From Acidobacteriota bacterium (GTDB taxonomy: Bacteria > Acidobacteriota > Terriglobia > Terriglobales > SCQP01), in NCBI GenBank assembly GCA_027459505.1, contig DAIDIE010000023.1:62001-126000 (forward strand): a DNA stretch of 64,000 nt. Reading direction: 5' to 3'. This document shows, in pieces, positions 44,604 to 53,379 of the stretch. Numbering within the stretch: the stretch's first letter is position 1; each line of letters starts with the position of its first letter. The notes under the pieces were generated by a model. The model was not told where the DNA came from and ran no database searches. It saw nothing but the letters and a program-made list of their open reading frames with translations. Made by a program: the position numbers and the translations under genes.

Positions 44604-46271
44604 ATGACTTCCCGCATCTCGAATCCAGTCGCCGGTCCGGCTTCCGCCGCCCCCAGTCCGGCCGCTCCCCCCTTTGCCGTCAGCGACGAGCTGGGCCGCG
44701 CCCAGGATCTGGCCCGTCGCTATCATTGCCCCTTCATCGACCTGCGCGACCAGCGCATCGATCCGGAACTGTTCCGCCGCGTCCCGGTGGAACTCATGTT
44801 CCGCTACAACTTCGTGCCGCTGCACGGCGATGAGGAAAGCGTCACCATCGCCCTCGCCGATCCCAGCATGCTCATGATGGTGGACGAGATCGGGCTGCTG
44901 CTCAACCGCCGCATCGAGATGCAGGTGGCCACCCTCGGCCAGATCTCCGACATCCTCAAGAAAAATGAGCAGTCGCAGCGCGTCCTCGACGAGGCCACCG
45001 AGGGCTTCACGCTCGATGTCATTCGCGAAGATGAGAGTGGCGACGAGACCATCTCCATCGAGAAGCTCACCGGCGACCGCGACATCAGCCCCATCATCAA
45101 GCTGGTCGACACCACGCTGTTTACCGCCCTGGAGCGCCGCGCCAGCGACATCCACATCGAAACCGGCGACGCCGAAGTCATGGTCAAGTACCGCATTGAC
45201 GGGGTGCTGCACCAGGCCATGGCGCCCATCGCGCGCGAATTTCATTCGCCCATCATCTCCCGCATCAAGGTGATGAGCGAGTTGGATATCTCCGAACGCC
45301 GCGTGCCCCAGGACGGCCGTTTCCGCGTGCGCTATAAAGGGCGTTCCATCGACTTCCGCGTCTCCATCATGCCCAGCATCCACGGCGAGGATGCCGTGTT
45401 GCGCGTGCTCGACAAGGAGGCGATGAGCGAGAAGTTTCACAAGCTCACCCTCGACGTCGTCGGCTTCGATGAAGACGACCTGCGCAAATTTCGCCGCTAC
45501 ATCCACGAGCCCTACGGCATGGTGCTGGTCACCGGTCCCACCGGCAGCGGGAAGACCACCACCCTCTACGCCGGCCTCAACGAGATCCGCACCGACGAGG
45601 ACAAAATCATCACCATCGAGGATCCGGTGGAGTACCAGCTCCGCGGCATCACGCAGATCCCGGTGAACGAGAAAAAGGGCCTCACCTTTGCCCGCGGCCT
45701 GCGCTCCATCCTGCGCCACGATCCCGACAAGATCATGGTGGGCGAAATCCGCGACGCCGAAACCGCCCAGATCGCCATCAACGCCGCCCTCACCGGTCAC
45801 CTGGTTTTCACCACGGTGCACGCCAACAACGTCGTCGACGTGATTGGGCGCTTTCTCAATATCGGCGTCGAAGCCTACAACTTCGTTTCCTCGCTGAACT
45901 GCATTCTGGCGCAGCGCCTGGTGCGCATGATCTGCACCTCCTGCAAGCACCCGGTCAGCTACCCGGCGGAATTTCTGGAAACTTCCGGCATCCGCCCCGA
46001 AGCGCTCGACTTTGAGTTCTACGAGGGCGCCGGTTGTCTGGAGTGCGCCGGCACGGGTTATCGCGGACGCACCGCTATCCACGAGCTGCTGGAGATGACC
46101 GACGCCGTCCGCGAACTCATTCTGGCCAAGCGCCCCAGTTCGGAAATCCGCCGCATGGCGCGCGAGCAGGGCATGAAGTTTTTGCGCGAGTCCGCCCTGG
46201 ACCGGGTGCGCGCCGGAGTGACGACGCTGCGCGAGATCAACAAGGTCACCTTTATCGAACTGGCACGTTAA
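44604..46271 (+). CDS. pilB: Type IV pilus assembly ATPase PilB
   Basis: Hexameric extension motor of 555 aa. The N-terminal MshEN-type domain (residues 20-150) precedes the ATPase core: Walker A GPTGSGKTTT (about 310), Asp box, Walker B MVGEIRDAETA, His box GHLVFTTVHAN. A zinc-binding set of four cysteines is present (CTSCKHPV and GCLECAGTGYRGR), typical for PilB/GspE and absent in PilT. Start set at ATG 44604; the frame is open upstream through element copy 7 but lacks similarity there. First gene of pilB-M-N-O-P. Confidence 0.95.
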   Translation: MTSRISNPVAGPASAAPSPAAPPFAVSDELGRAQDLARRYHCPFIDLRDQRIDPELFRRVPVELMFRYNFVPLHGDEESVTIALADPSMLMMVDEIGLLLNRRIEMQVATLGQISDILKKNEQSQRVLDEATEGFTLDVIREDESGDETISIEKLTGDRDISPIIKLVDTTLFTALERRASDIHIETGDAEVMVKYRIDGVLHQAMAPIAREFHSPIISRIKVMSELDISERRVPQDGRFRVRYKGRSIDFRVSIMPSIHGEDAVLRVLDKEAMSEKFHKLTLDVVGFDEDDLRKFRRYIHEPYGMVLVTGPTGSGKTTTLYAGLNEIRTDEDKIITIEDPVEYQLRGITQIPVNEKKGLTFARGLRSILRHDPDKIMVGEIRDAETAQIAINAALTGHLVFTTVHANNVVDVIGRFLNIGVEAYNFVSSLNCILAQRLVRMICTSCKHPVSYPAEFLETSGIRPEALDFEFYEGAGCLECAGTGYRGRTAIHELLEMTDAVRELILAKRPSSEIRRMAREQGMKFLRESALDRVRAGVTTLREINKVTFIELAR

Positions 46272-46277
46272 ACCACC

Positions 46278-47213
46278 ATGTCCCTGCAAAGCGCCTTCAG
46301 CAGCCTGATTAACTCGCCTCCGCCGCAGGTTGCGGTCGAGGTCAGCTCCGGCTTTGTCGCCGCCGCCCGCGTGGGCAAAGCCGGCGAGCCGCTCAACTGC
46401 CTGCGCCCACTGCCAAGCGGGGCACTGAGCCCCTCGCCCGCGCAGCCCAATGTGCTGGATGCGGAAGCCCTCACCACCGCCCTCCGCGCCGCCCTGGAAA
46501 TGGTGGGCGGCGCCGGCAAAGAAGTTTGCTGTCTGGTGCCGGACGTGACCGCGCGTCTCGTGCTGCTGGATTTTGAGACCATTCCCCCCAAGCGCGATGA
46601 CCTGCTGGCGCTGGTGCGCTTCCGGCTGCGCAAGACCCTGCCCTTTGACGCGGACGGCGCCGCTGTCAGCGCCCAGGTCTTCAGCAATGGCGTCACACGC
46701 CGCGTGCTGGCCACGGTCGCCGACCGGCAGCGCCTGGACGAGTACGAGGACTGCCTGGAGCGCGCCGGCGCCCGCGCCGCCCTGCTCTGGCCCGCCGCGC
46801 TCGGTTACCTGCGCTGGATGGATACCGCGATGACGCCCCACCTGCTGTTGCGCGCCGCTGCCGAGAGCCTGACCTCCGTGATCGCCGATCAGCATCAGGT
46901 GTCGTTTTATCGCGCCTTTTCGCATTCCTCCACGCACGCTCTGCGGCTGGAGGATCTGTTTCCCTCGGTGGCCTTCTACCAGGACCTGCTGACCGGAAAT
47001 GATGGCTGGAGTGCCTCCGGGCAGGCCACCATCGTCTGCTGCGGACTTGCGCCGCAATTGTTGCAGGAGCTGCGCCAGGAATGCGACTGGGCGCAGATTG
47101 AAGACGCCGCCGCCTTGCTCCCCGCCAGCCGCGGCGATGCCGACCGGCTGTTGGGTGTTCGCGGCGCCCTGCTGCCGCTGCGGCAAATCGCGCATGGAGG
47201 GCTGAGCGCGTGA
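46278..47213 (+). CDS. pilM: PilM-like pilus assembly protein
   Basis: Actin-like cytoplasmic protein of 311 aa that binds the PilN N-terminus. It begins 6 bp after pilB. Visible features: VAVEVSSGFVAAARVG (phosphate-1-like loop), VCCLVPDVTARLVLLDFE and PPKRDDLLALVRFRLRKTLPFD, a pattern common to PilM. It overlaps pilN by 4 bases. Somewhat shorter than E. coli/Pseudomonas PilM (about 350 aa). Confidence 0.87.
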   Translation: MSLQSAFSSLINSPPPQVAVEVSSGFVAAARVGKAGEPLNCLRPLPSGALSPSPAQPNVLDAEALTTALRAALEMVGGAGKEVCCLVPDVTARLVLLDFETIPPKRDDLLALVRFRLRKTLPFDADGAAVSAQVFSNGVTRRVLATVADRQRLDEYEDCLERAGARAALLWPAALGYLRWMDTAMTPHLLLRAAAESLTSVIADQHQVSFYRAFSHSSTHALRLEDLFPSVAFYQDLLTGNDGWSASGQATIVCCGLAPQLLQELRQECDWAQIEDAAALLPASRGDADRLLGVRGALLPLRQIAHGGLSA

Positions 47214-47896
47214 ACCTGCAACTCAATCTCGCCCGCCGTCCCGCCGAAAACCGCCGCCGCGTCTGGGTCGTCTGGGGCGGTCTCTTTGCGATTTCCTTTG
47301 CCTGCTTTCTGGTCTTCCTGCTGGCATCCCTCGCTGACTGGAACAGCACCGCGCGCGTGCGCCGTCAGATCACCGTGCTCGACCACAGCCTGAATCCCTT
47401 ACGGAAACAGGAGCGCGAGCTCTATGGCCGCCTCAGCCGCCCCAGCGTCAAAGACGAGATGCAGCGTTCCGCGTACATCAACAGCCTCATTGACCAGAAG
47501 GCGGTTTCCTGGACACTGCTCTTTGAACGTTTGGAGGCGCTGCTTCCCCAGCGTGTGCAACTGGTCGAGCTGCGTCCCGGCCGTCAGCGCCGCGAGTCGG
47601 CGGTGCAGATCACCGTGGCCGCTCCCGACGTGACCGACGCCATTGCCTTCATCCGCCAGCTCGAGGGGGCTCATGATTTCAGTGACCCACAGGTACTAGA
47701 CGTGCGGCACCGCTCGGCGCAGCAGGGTAATGGGGTGTTGATGAGCGTGCGGACTTCCTATCACCCGCCCTTGGCTTCGCCCACCTACTGGGGGCAGCCG
47801 CAGTCGGCCGAAAGCGGCCTGGCGGCATCACCCACCCTCGCCGCCAACCACTTCACTCAGGGCAGCGGGAGCGCCGCCAACCGGAGGCAGCCATGA
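47210..47896 (+). CDS. pilN: PilN-like pilus assembly protein
   Basis: A 228 aa bitopic inner membrane protein. The N-terminal peptide MNLQLNLARRPAENRR is the PilM-binding INLL-type motif; one membrane helix follows (LFAISFACFLVFLLASL), then a periplasmic coiled coil and a ferredoxin-like domain. GTG start overlapping pilM, and overlaps pilO by 4 bases. Confidence 0.88.
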   Translation: MNLQLNLARRPAENRRRVWVVWGGLFAISFACFLVFLLASLADWNSTARVRRQITVLDHSLNPLRKQERELYGRLSRPSVKDEMQRSAYINSLIDQKAVSWTLLFERLEALLPQRVQLVELRPGRQRRESAVQITVAAPDVTDAIAFIRQLEGAHDFSDPQVLDVRHRSAQQGNGVLMSVRTSYHPPLASPTYWGQPQSAESGLAASPTLAANHFTQGSGSAANRRQP

Positions 47897-48525
47897 ACCT
47901 GAGCGACACACGCGATCTCCGTCACGTCCTGCGTGGCTGCGCCCTGTTGTTCTGCGCCCTGGACGTCTTTCTGATCGTCTGGCTGCTTTCCCCCTGGGCG
48001 CCTTCGCGCGCGCGCGCCGAGCAGCGCCTCCGCGATCGCCAGCAGGAATTCACCCGCCTGCAAAACGAGGTCAGCGGCCTGCACCGCTTCGACCACGACC
48101 TGCTCCTCAGCCATAAGCAGATGGCCGAATTGTTTTCCCAGGGAATGCCGCCCGCCGATAAGGCGTATTCAACGATCCTGCTGGAGTTGCAGCGCATCTC
48201 CTCCGACACCGGCGCCCAGGCGTCGGCGGTGAACTTTCATCCCAAGCACAAAGCCGTCAACGGCCTGCTTCAGGTGCAGGTGAATGCCAGCTTGTCAGGG
48301 AATTATTCCCAGGTGGTTCACTTCATCAACGAGCTGGAGCGTTCGCCACTGTTTCTCATCATCAATTCCGTGTCGCTCTCCCCCACCCAGAGGCAGGGTG
48401 CGGCAGGCGCATTGCGCCTGAACATTGGGCTGGAATCGTTTGTGCAAGCGCCCCCGGGCGCAGCCACTTCTAAACCCACGGCCACGGCTACCACCGCGAA
48501 TGCGGGCGCTGCGGAGGCTCTGTGA
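47893..48525 (+). CDS. pilO: PilO-like pilus assembly protein
   Basis: A 210 aa bitopic protein with one membrane helix (ALLFCALDVFLIVWLL), a coiled coil (residues 45-85), and a periplasmic domain with SLSGNYSQVVHFINELERSPLFLIINSVSL, a standard PilO core motif. It should pair with PilN in the alignment complex. Overlaps the next gene by 4 bases. Confidence 0.9.
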   Translation: MNLSDTRDLRHVLRGCALLFCALDVFLIVWLLSPWAPSRARAEQRLRDRQQEFTRLQNEVSGLHRFDHDLLLSHKQMAELFSQGMPPADKAYSTILLELQRISSDTGAQASAVNFHPKHKAVNGLLQVQVNASLSGNYSQVVHFINELERSPLFLIINSVSLSPTQRQGAAGALRLNIGLESFVQAPPGAATSKPTATATTANAGAAEAL

Positions 48526-49073
48526 ATACCAGGACTTCTCCCAAGCAAATCGCTATTCTCGCGGCCCTGGGCGCCGTTGCCGCGCTGGCGCTTTGGCACG
48601 CCTTTTCCGGTCATTCGGTGAACAACCTGCGCCAGGCGGCGGGCATTCGCGTGAACGCGCATGGCAATCTGGAGAACCAGGATCCGGCATTGCGACTCGA
48701 CCTGTTGAAACGACTGCGCGATGTGCGCTATCACGGCAGTCTGCGGGATCTGTTCCATCCCGGCGTCACCCTAAGCGCCAGCGCCAACCCCGCCGGCCGC
48801 ATGCCGGCGAAGCCGCGGCGCATTGTTCCTCTGCCCCCGGTTCAGATGGGTCCCCCGCCGCCGCCCCCGATACCGCTCAAGTTCTACGGTTACGCCAAGG
48901 GCGCCGATGTGCCACAAAGTGTGTTCCTGCAGATGGGCGATGACTTTTACGTGGTGCGCGCCGGGCAGGTGATCCAGAACCGGTATCAAATTCTGAGCAT
49001 CAGCCGGACGGCGGTGCAGGTGAAAGACCTGCAATCGCAACAGACGCAGCAGCTACCGCTGCTGAACGGCTAA
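48522..49073 (+). CDS. PilP-like periplasmic protein
   Basis: A 183 aa protein with an N-terminal hydrophobic segment (IAILAALGAVAALALW), a Pro-rich linker (about 95-120) and a small beta domain (LKFYGYAKG, VFLQMGDDFYVVRAGQVIQNRYQIL, AVQVKDLQSQQTQQLPL) resembling the C-terminal domain of PilP/GspC, which contacts the secretin. No lipobox. GTG start coupled to pilO. The expected pilQ secretin gene does not follow in this window. Confidence 0.75.
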   Translation: MNTRTSPKQIAILAALGAVAALALWHAFSGHSVNNLRQAAGIRVNAHGNLENQDPALRLDLLKRLRDVRYHGSLRDLFHPGVTLSASANPAGRMPAKPRRIVPLPPVQMGPPPPPPIPLKFYGYAKGADVPQSVFLQMGDDFYVVRAGQVIQNRYQILSISRTAVQVKDLQSQQTQQLPLLNG

Positions 49074-49143
49074 ACGCCGCGGCCGGCGTCGCCGCGCTGG
49101 TAGACAGCAGATTGTTAAAATAGCGGCACTGAAGAAGCAGCTT

Positions 49144-50130
49144 ATGGCAGTACCTCCCATCAAACGGCGCCGTTCTCAGGGCTACGCGCTGATGATCATC
49201 TTTCTGATGTTGGCGCTGATTTCCATCTATTTCGCGGAAGCGGCGCCCAATTGGAAAGTCAAGATCCAGCGTGAGCGCGAGGTGCGCTCCATCGACTACG
49301 CCAAGCAGTACGCCATGGGGGTGCGCCGCTACTATCACAAGTTTGGTTCCTACCCGCCCAACCTTTCCCGTTTGAAAGAAACCAACGGGCAGCACTACCT
49401 GCGGCGCGCCTGGAAAGACCCGCTCACCAAGAGTGGGCGCTGGTATTTCCTGACCCCAGCCGACGTGCTGGCCAACAGCATCGTGCCCACGCCCGCGAAC
49501 GCCAATGCCAATGGAGCCAACACGGGTGGACAAAATGGCGGAAACCCCAGCAGTGGTTCCGGCAACACCGGAGCTGGCAACTCACCCGCTGTCGCCCTGG
49601 GGGGTATGTTCAGCGGCGGCGTCTCTCAACCGCCGTCCAGTAGCGACAACGCGGATGGTTCGGGCAGCGGCTCGGGCGCTGACCAAACCGGCGATGGTGC
49701 GAGTGACGATTCCGATTCGACCGATTCGCTGAATGCCAAGCTCAAAAAGAGTCCCGCCTGCAGAGCTGGCGATAGTGGTGGCGGATCGATGGACGACAGC
49801 AGCGACAGTGACAACTCGTCGCCGTCCCCCGCCCCCTCCGGTCCCGCTCCTGGCGGTCCGCAGTTTGGCGGGGCGGGAATCGCCGGTGTCTCCAGCCGGA
49901 GTGATCGCCCGGGTATTCACGAATTCGCGGGCAAAGATCGCCCCTGCGAATGGAAATTCATGTACGACCCACGGCTGGACGTGGCGGCGGGCGGCGCCCC
50001 CGGTGCCCCCGGCGCGCCCGGAACACCTGGCGGCGCGCCGACCGGTCCTACCGGACCGACTGGTCCCACCGGACCAACTGGTCCCACCGGACCGACCGGT
50101 CCTATGGGCGGCGGTCCGGGCGGAGCCTAA
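49144..50130 (+). CDS. Pseudopilin-like protein with collagen-like C-terminal tail
   Basis: A 328 aa protein of three parts. Residues 1-110: basic leader ending RRSQG, hydrophobic helix YALMIIFLMLALISIYF, and a GspG-like domain (RSIDYAKQYAMGVRRYYHKFGSYPP). The mature residue +5 is Ile, not the Glu needed by most pilins. Residues 120-250: Gly/Ser/Asn/Asp-rich spacer. Residues 280-328: Gly-X-Y collagen-like triplets (GAPGAPGAPGTPGG, then repeated GPT). A family of pseudopilins near pilP is common in Acidobacteria (from memory), but the collagen-like tail is unusual. Element copy 4 starts 59 bp after its stop. Confidence 0.8.
   Translation: MAVPPIKRRRSQGYALMIIFLMLALISIYFAEAAPNWKVKIQREREVRSIDYAKQYAMGVRRYYHKFGSYPPNLSRLKETNGQHYLRRAWKDPLTKSGRWYFLTPADVLANSIVPTPANANANGANTGGQNGGNPSSGSGNTGAGNSPAVALGGMFSGGVSQPPSSSDNADGSGSGSGADQTGDGASDDSDSTDSLNAKLKKSPACRAGDSGGGSMDDSSDSDNSSPSPAPSGPAPGGPQFGGAGIAGVSSRSDRPGIHEFAGKDRPCEWKFMYDPRLDVAAGGAPGAPGAPGTPGGAPTGPTGPTGPTGPTGPTGPTGPMGGGPGGA
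50040..50105 (+). repeat. Collagen-like tandem DNA repeat (GGACC/GGTCC alternating)
   Basis: Nine-base units coding Gly-Pro-Thr alternate GGTCC and GGACC, so neighbouring units are inverted copies and the tract can fold into nested hairpins. It is in frame within the pseudopilin-like gene. Length change by slippage would add or remove whole triplets. Confidence 0.8.
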
Positions 50131-50188
50131 CAGCAGCAAAAACGGGGATGCGAGCACGGCCGGAATGCGGACCGGTCATCAATACTCT

Positions 50189-50369
50189 AGGAGCGAGCCG
50201 CCGAGTCCTCCCTGCGGGAGGAGATCGCAGGTGGAGGGCCGCGAAATTCCGAAGGGCGGCCCCCCGCGCGCGGGAGAGGAGCCCGGCATCGGCGGCTTAA
50301 CGTTCTCACTGGAGAACGTGCCAGCGACCAACGGGAGCGGGCGGCCTGAAGGAGACGAGGCCGTGCCTC
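50189..50369 (+). repeat. Interspersed hairpin element, copy 4 (short, module type -B)
   Basis: 181 bp. The 41-base module with the 12-bp stem is cleanly missing between GGGAGGAGATC and GCAGGTGG, and the 3' variant is type B as in copy 2. First and third hairpins are intact apart from one outer pair. It lies between convergent genes, 59 bp after the pseudopilin stop and 56 bp from the stop of the minus-strand gene. Confidence 0.92.
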
Positions 50370-50425
50370 CATCCCCGTTGGCGTGTTTTTGACGTCTCTT
50401 CTCTATTGCAGCTATTGCAGCCCCG

Positions 50426-51505
50426 CTACTGTACATAGAGCGGCTGTGACAGCGTGATGGTCATGGCCGTTCCGGGCTTCAGGTCCACGGCGGCGCCATG
50501 TTGTGAAGCCAGCACCACTCCCAGGCCGGCGCCCACAGCCGCGCCAATCCCCGCGCCCTTGCCGCCTCCGGCAATCGCGCCAATGATCGAACCCACCGCT
50601 CCGCCGGCGGCCACATCGCCCACCGTCTGCCGTGTGCGCGAACGTTGCACGCCGCCTTCCGTGTTCGTGCTCGTACTGCCTTCCGTCGCGCTCGCGATCG
50701 CCCCGGTCACGCCGCTACTGCCGTTTTGAACCCGTCCCAGTTGCGCCGTCAGGCTGGCGGTGTGTCCGTCGGGCAACACCAATTGCTGGAAGCGCAACTG
50801 CAGGCGCCCCGAACCCGTGAGCTTGCCCGCCCGCTGCACCGACGCCACCTCACCCCGCACCAGGCTGCCGTCGGGGATCAGGATGCGTCCTTGCGCGTCG
50901 CGGACCGGGCTGACCACGGTCGCCGAAAACGGATCGCCCGCTTTGCTGGAGCGTGTGCTCAGCGTGGTGTTCAAATGCAGCTGCAGCACCGTGCCGCTGG
51001 GCACCGTCCCGGTGGCGTGTTGCACCTGGCTTTCGGATTGAACGTTGCCGTAGGTTGTGCTTTGCGGCTGTCCCAGCGGCGTCTGCACCGGGAAGGTGGC
51101 GTTACGGTTGCTTACCGGCTGGGTCGCGTTGATATTGCTGTTGAACTGGCGCCCGTGATATCCGTCGTCGTAGCCGCGCTCGTAGCCGTAGCGGAAGTTG
51201 TAACGGTAATCCTCCAGTGACAGCGGGCCGGCCTGTTGATACCCGTAAGAGCCCTGGCTGAATGTCGAGTGGCTCTGGTAATCGTAGGGGTTGCTCGCTT
51301 TGAAGTCGGATTGCCCTGCCTCGAATCCGTAGCGGTATCCCAGACTGCGCACGCTGTTTTGCTCGGCGACGGTATTGCTGGTGTTGACCGTGTTCTGCGT
51401 GGCCGGAGGGCTGGGTACCGAACTCACCTGCGCCGCCAATACGGGAGGAGCGGCGCAGAGGGCTCCACCCAGAAAGAATGGCAACATACCTTGAAACGTC
51501 CGCAT
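50426..51505 (-). CDS. Exported protein with TrbI-like barrel and glycine zipper
   Basis: A 359 aa protein with signal peptide (FFLGGALCAAPPVLAAQ). A Tyr/Gly/Arg-rich repeat region is at about 70-120 (YRYGFEAGQSDF, YRYNFRYGYERGYDDGY). From about 165 a beta domain follows (GTVPSGTVLQLHLNTTLST, DGSLVRGEVASV) similar to TrbI/VirB10-like barrels and found in many acidobacterial exported proteins, then a glycine zipper (GAVGSIIGAIAGGGKGAGIG) that could enter a membrane. Start set at ATG 51505 with GGAGGAG upstream. Function unknown. Confidence 0.7.
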   Translation of the reverse strand: MRTFQGMLPFFLGGALCAAPPVLAAQVSSVPSPPATQNTVNTSNTVAEQNSVRSLGYRYGFEAGQSDFKASNPYDYQSHSTFSQGSYGYQQAGPLSLEDYRYNFRYGYERGYDDGYHGRQFNSNINATQPVSNRNATFPVQTPLGQPQSTTYGNVQSESQVQHATGTVPSGTVLQLHLNTTLSTRSSKAGDPFSATVVSPVRDAQGRILIPDGSLVRGEVASVQRAGKLTGSGRLQLRFQQLVLPDGHTASLTAQLGRVQNGSSGVTGAIASATEGSTSTNTEGGVQRSRTRQTVGDVAAGGAVGSIIGAIAGGGKGAGIGAAVGAGLGVVLASQHGAAVDLKPGTAMTITLSQPLYVQ

Positions 51506-51650
51506 GCGATCTCCTCCGTGATGGATTTTGGGGCTTTGAAGTCTATACAAAGAGAAGAAGGAGTCTGGGGCGAAACCAGTTGCTTGGAACGTGAGTGGAC
51601 GTGATGGAGCGCTCGGTTTGACTTGCCCAGGCTTTATCCGGAGGCACCCT

Positions 51651-51869
51651 AGGAGCGAGCCACCGAGTCCTTCCTGCGGGAGGAGATCCCGCCCAGCAAC
51701 GGCAGACTGCGCCGTTGCTGGGGCCCGTCGCAGGTGGAGGGCCGCGGGCGGGCCCCTCGCGTGGGAGAGGAGCCCGGCATCGGCGGCTTCACGTTCTCAC
51801 CGGAGAACGTGCCAGCGGCCCAACGGAAAGCAATGCCGGCGGGCGGCTCAGGAGACGAGGCCGTGCCTC
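51651..51869 (+). repeat. Interspersed hairpin element, copy 5 (full length, module type +A)
   Basis: 219 bp with all hairpins. C to T in the first stem (TCCTTCC) keeps a U-G pair in plus-strand RNA; the second loop is AGACTGC and the third loop ACCG. A segment between GGCCGCG and CCTCGCG is shortened and altered. It ends 8 bp from the stop codon of the TrmJ-like gene, which is on the other strand. Confidence 0.93.
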
Positions 51870-51877
51870 TTGGTTTT

Positions 51878-52723
51878 CTATTCCTGTGTTTCTTCCTGCT
51901 GCCGCAGCGTGCGGCGCAACTCCCGCGCCACGCCCATGAGCAGTTGAATGTCGCCGGGCTCCAGGTTCCAGCGCAGCAGCACCCTGCGCAGGCGGCGGCT
52001 TTGGCTTCGCCGGTGCAGCGGTTGTAAAACGCCCAATTGCTCCAGCAGCGGCAGAAAGGTCTCCACCAGCCGCTCGCGTTCCGCCAATGGAGCGCTTCCC
52101 GCGGGGGCAGGCGCGGTTACGCCCGGCGTGCTGCCCGCAATGGAATCGCGGGCGCCTGCCGCTGCCAGGCTCAGCTCGTAGCAGCAGATTGCCACCGCCT
52201 GGCCGAGATTCATCGAGGGCGCCGTCTCCAGCGTGGGAATACGCGCCAGCGCCGTGCAGTAGCTCAGGTCTTCGCTGCTCAGGCCCGTCTTTTCCGAGCC
52301 AAATAAGAGCGCGGTGCGGCCCTGCGGCCAGCTCCGGCTCAGGGTGGGCCAATCCTGCAGCGGCAATGCCGGGGTGCGGTTTGTTCCCGCCGTGGTGCCC
52401 ACCACATGCCGGAAGCCCGCAACCGCCGCCGCCAGCGTGTCATGACAGGTGGCGTTTTGCAGGAGAACCGCCCCGGCGCGTGCTGAGCGCGCCTCCCGGA
52501 AGGCTTTGTCGTAGGGGTCAACCAGCGCCAGGTCGCGGAACCCGAAGTTCGCCATGGCCCGGGCCGCCGCGCCCATGTTCAAGGGATTGCGCGGCCGCAC
52601 CAGCACCACCCGTATATCGCTGGGGCGCCAGGCAGGCTGGCTGCCCGATTGCCCGGCGGTGCTGGCCGGATGCCCGGATGCTGTCGTCTCGTGGACAGAA
52701 CGGCTGGATTGCTGTGTGGACAC
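51878..52723 (-). CDS. TrmH-family (TrmJ-like) RNA 2'-O-methyltransferase
   Basis: SPOUT methyltransferase of about 281 aa. The family start IRVVLVRPRNPLNMGAAARAM and the knot motifs LLFGSEKTGLSSEDL and PSMNLGQAVAICCYEL, which bind SAM, are clear. It probably methylates a ribose in tRNA (position 32 in TrmJ) or rRNA. The start is uncertain: GTG at 52723 is proposed, while the frame is open to a TTG at 52819; neither has a Shine-Dalgarno, and no ATG exists before the domain. The C-terminal helical part follows the knot, as in TrmJ. Confidence 0.85.
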   Translation of the reverse strand: MSTQQSSRSVHETTASGHPASTAGQSGSQPAWRPSDIRVVLVRPRNPLNMGAAARAMANFGFRDLALVDPYDKAFREARSARAGAVLLQNATCHDTLAAAVAGFRHVVGTTAGTNRTPALPLQDWPTLSRSWPQGRTALLFGSEKTGLSSEDLSYCTALARIPTLETAPSMNLGQAVAICCYELSLAAAGARDSIAGSTPGVTAPAPAGSAPLAERERLVETFLPLLEQLGVLQPLHRRSQSRRLRRVLLRWNLEPGDIQLLMGVARELRRTLRQQEETQE

Positions 52724-52950
52724 GTTTTTTGACTTTTTCTGAATCTTTGTTCTCTGGTAGTGCTCTAAATATCCTAGCCGGGCACGCTCTGGCAAACCAG
52801 TTGAGCGCTTGGGTCGCAAGCTGAATACGGCTTTGCAGGCCCCTTTTCAGGCCATCGAAGAGTCCAAAGCCAACCCGCGCCGCCATGCGGCCAGTTCTGA
52901 ACCGGCCAAACCCCCCCGGAGCGGTTTTCCTGGGGATCTCAGGAGAAACA

Positions 52951-53283
52951 ATGAACAAGCTGTATTTGCGTACCGCGTTTAGCCTTGCCTTTCTGAGCGG
53001 GGCTGCCTTGGCCGCTTCGGCCACCACGCTCACCGGCCGCGTCTCCGACACCATGTGCGGCAAACAGCACATGATGGCTGGCAACGGCGCCGCCTGCGCC
53101 CGTGGCTGTGTGAAGAAGGGCTCCGGCTGGGCTCTGGTTTCCGGCAACAAGGTTTATGCCCTCAAGTCCCACAAGAAAGCCGTCCTCGCCACTTTGAACA
53201 AAGAAGCGGACAAGAACGTCACCGTCAGCGGTTCCGTCAAGGGCAACACCGTCTGGGTGAGCAGCGTAAAGCCCGCCAAGTAA
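52951..53283 (+). CDS. Small secreted Cys-containing protein
   Basis: A 110 aa protein with signal peptide (cleavage near GAALAASA) and a mature part VSDTMCGKQHMM, ACARGCVKKGSGWALVSGNKVYAL, with three cysteines and a beta-rich core. Proteins with this pattern are frequent in Acidobacteria (from memory, DUF5818-like); the function is unknown. An AGGAG is 6 bases before the ATG; the frame is open 22 codons further up. Confidence 0.75.
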   Translation: MNKLYLRTAFSLAFLSGAALAASATTLTGRVSDTMCGKQHMMAGNGAACARGCVKKGSGWALVSGNKVYALKSHKKAVLATLNKEADKNVTVSGSVKGNTVWVSSVKPAK

Positions 53284-53379
53284 CCATGCTCCGAGGGGCC
53301 GCGGCTTCGGGAGCGGCTTCGGGAGCGAATGCAATCGCGCTAAAGCATCGGCGCGCTCAGCCTTCACTCCCGCAGCCGA

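Noticed and set aside
44244-47195. 983-codon open frame on the minus strand
   Set aside because: It lies antisense to pilB and pilM, which have clear catalytic motifs. Long antisense frames are usual where third codon positions are GC-rich, and its translation (His/Gly/Gln/Ala-rich) has no recognisable domain.
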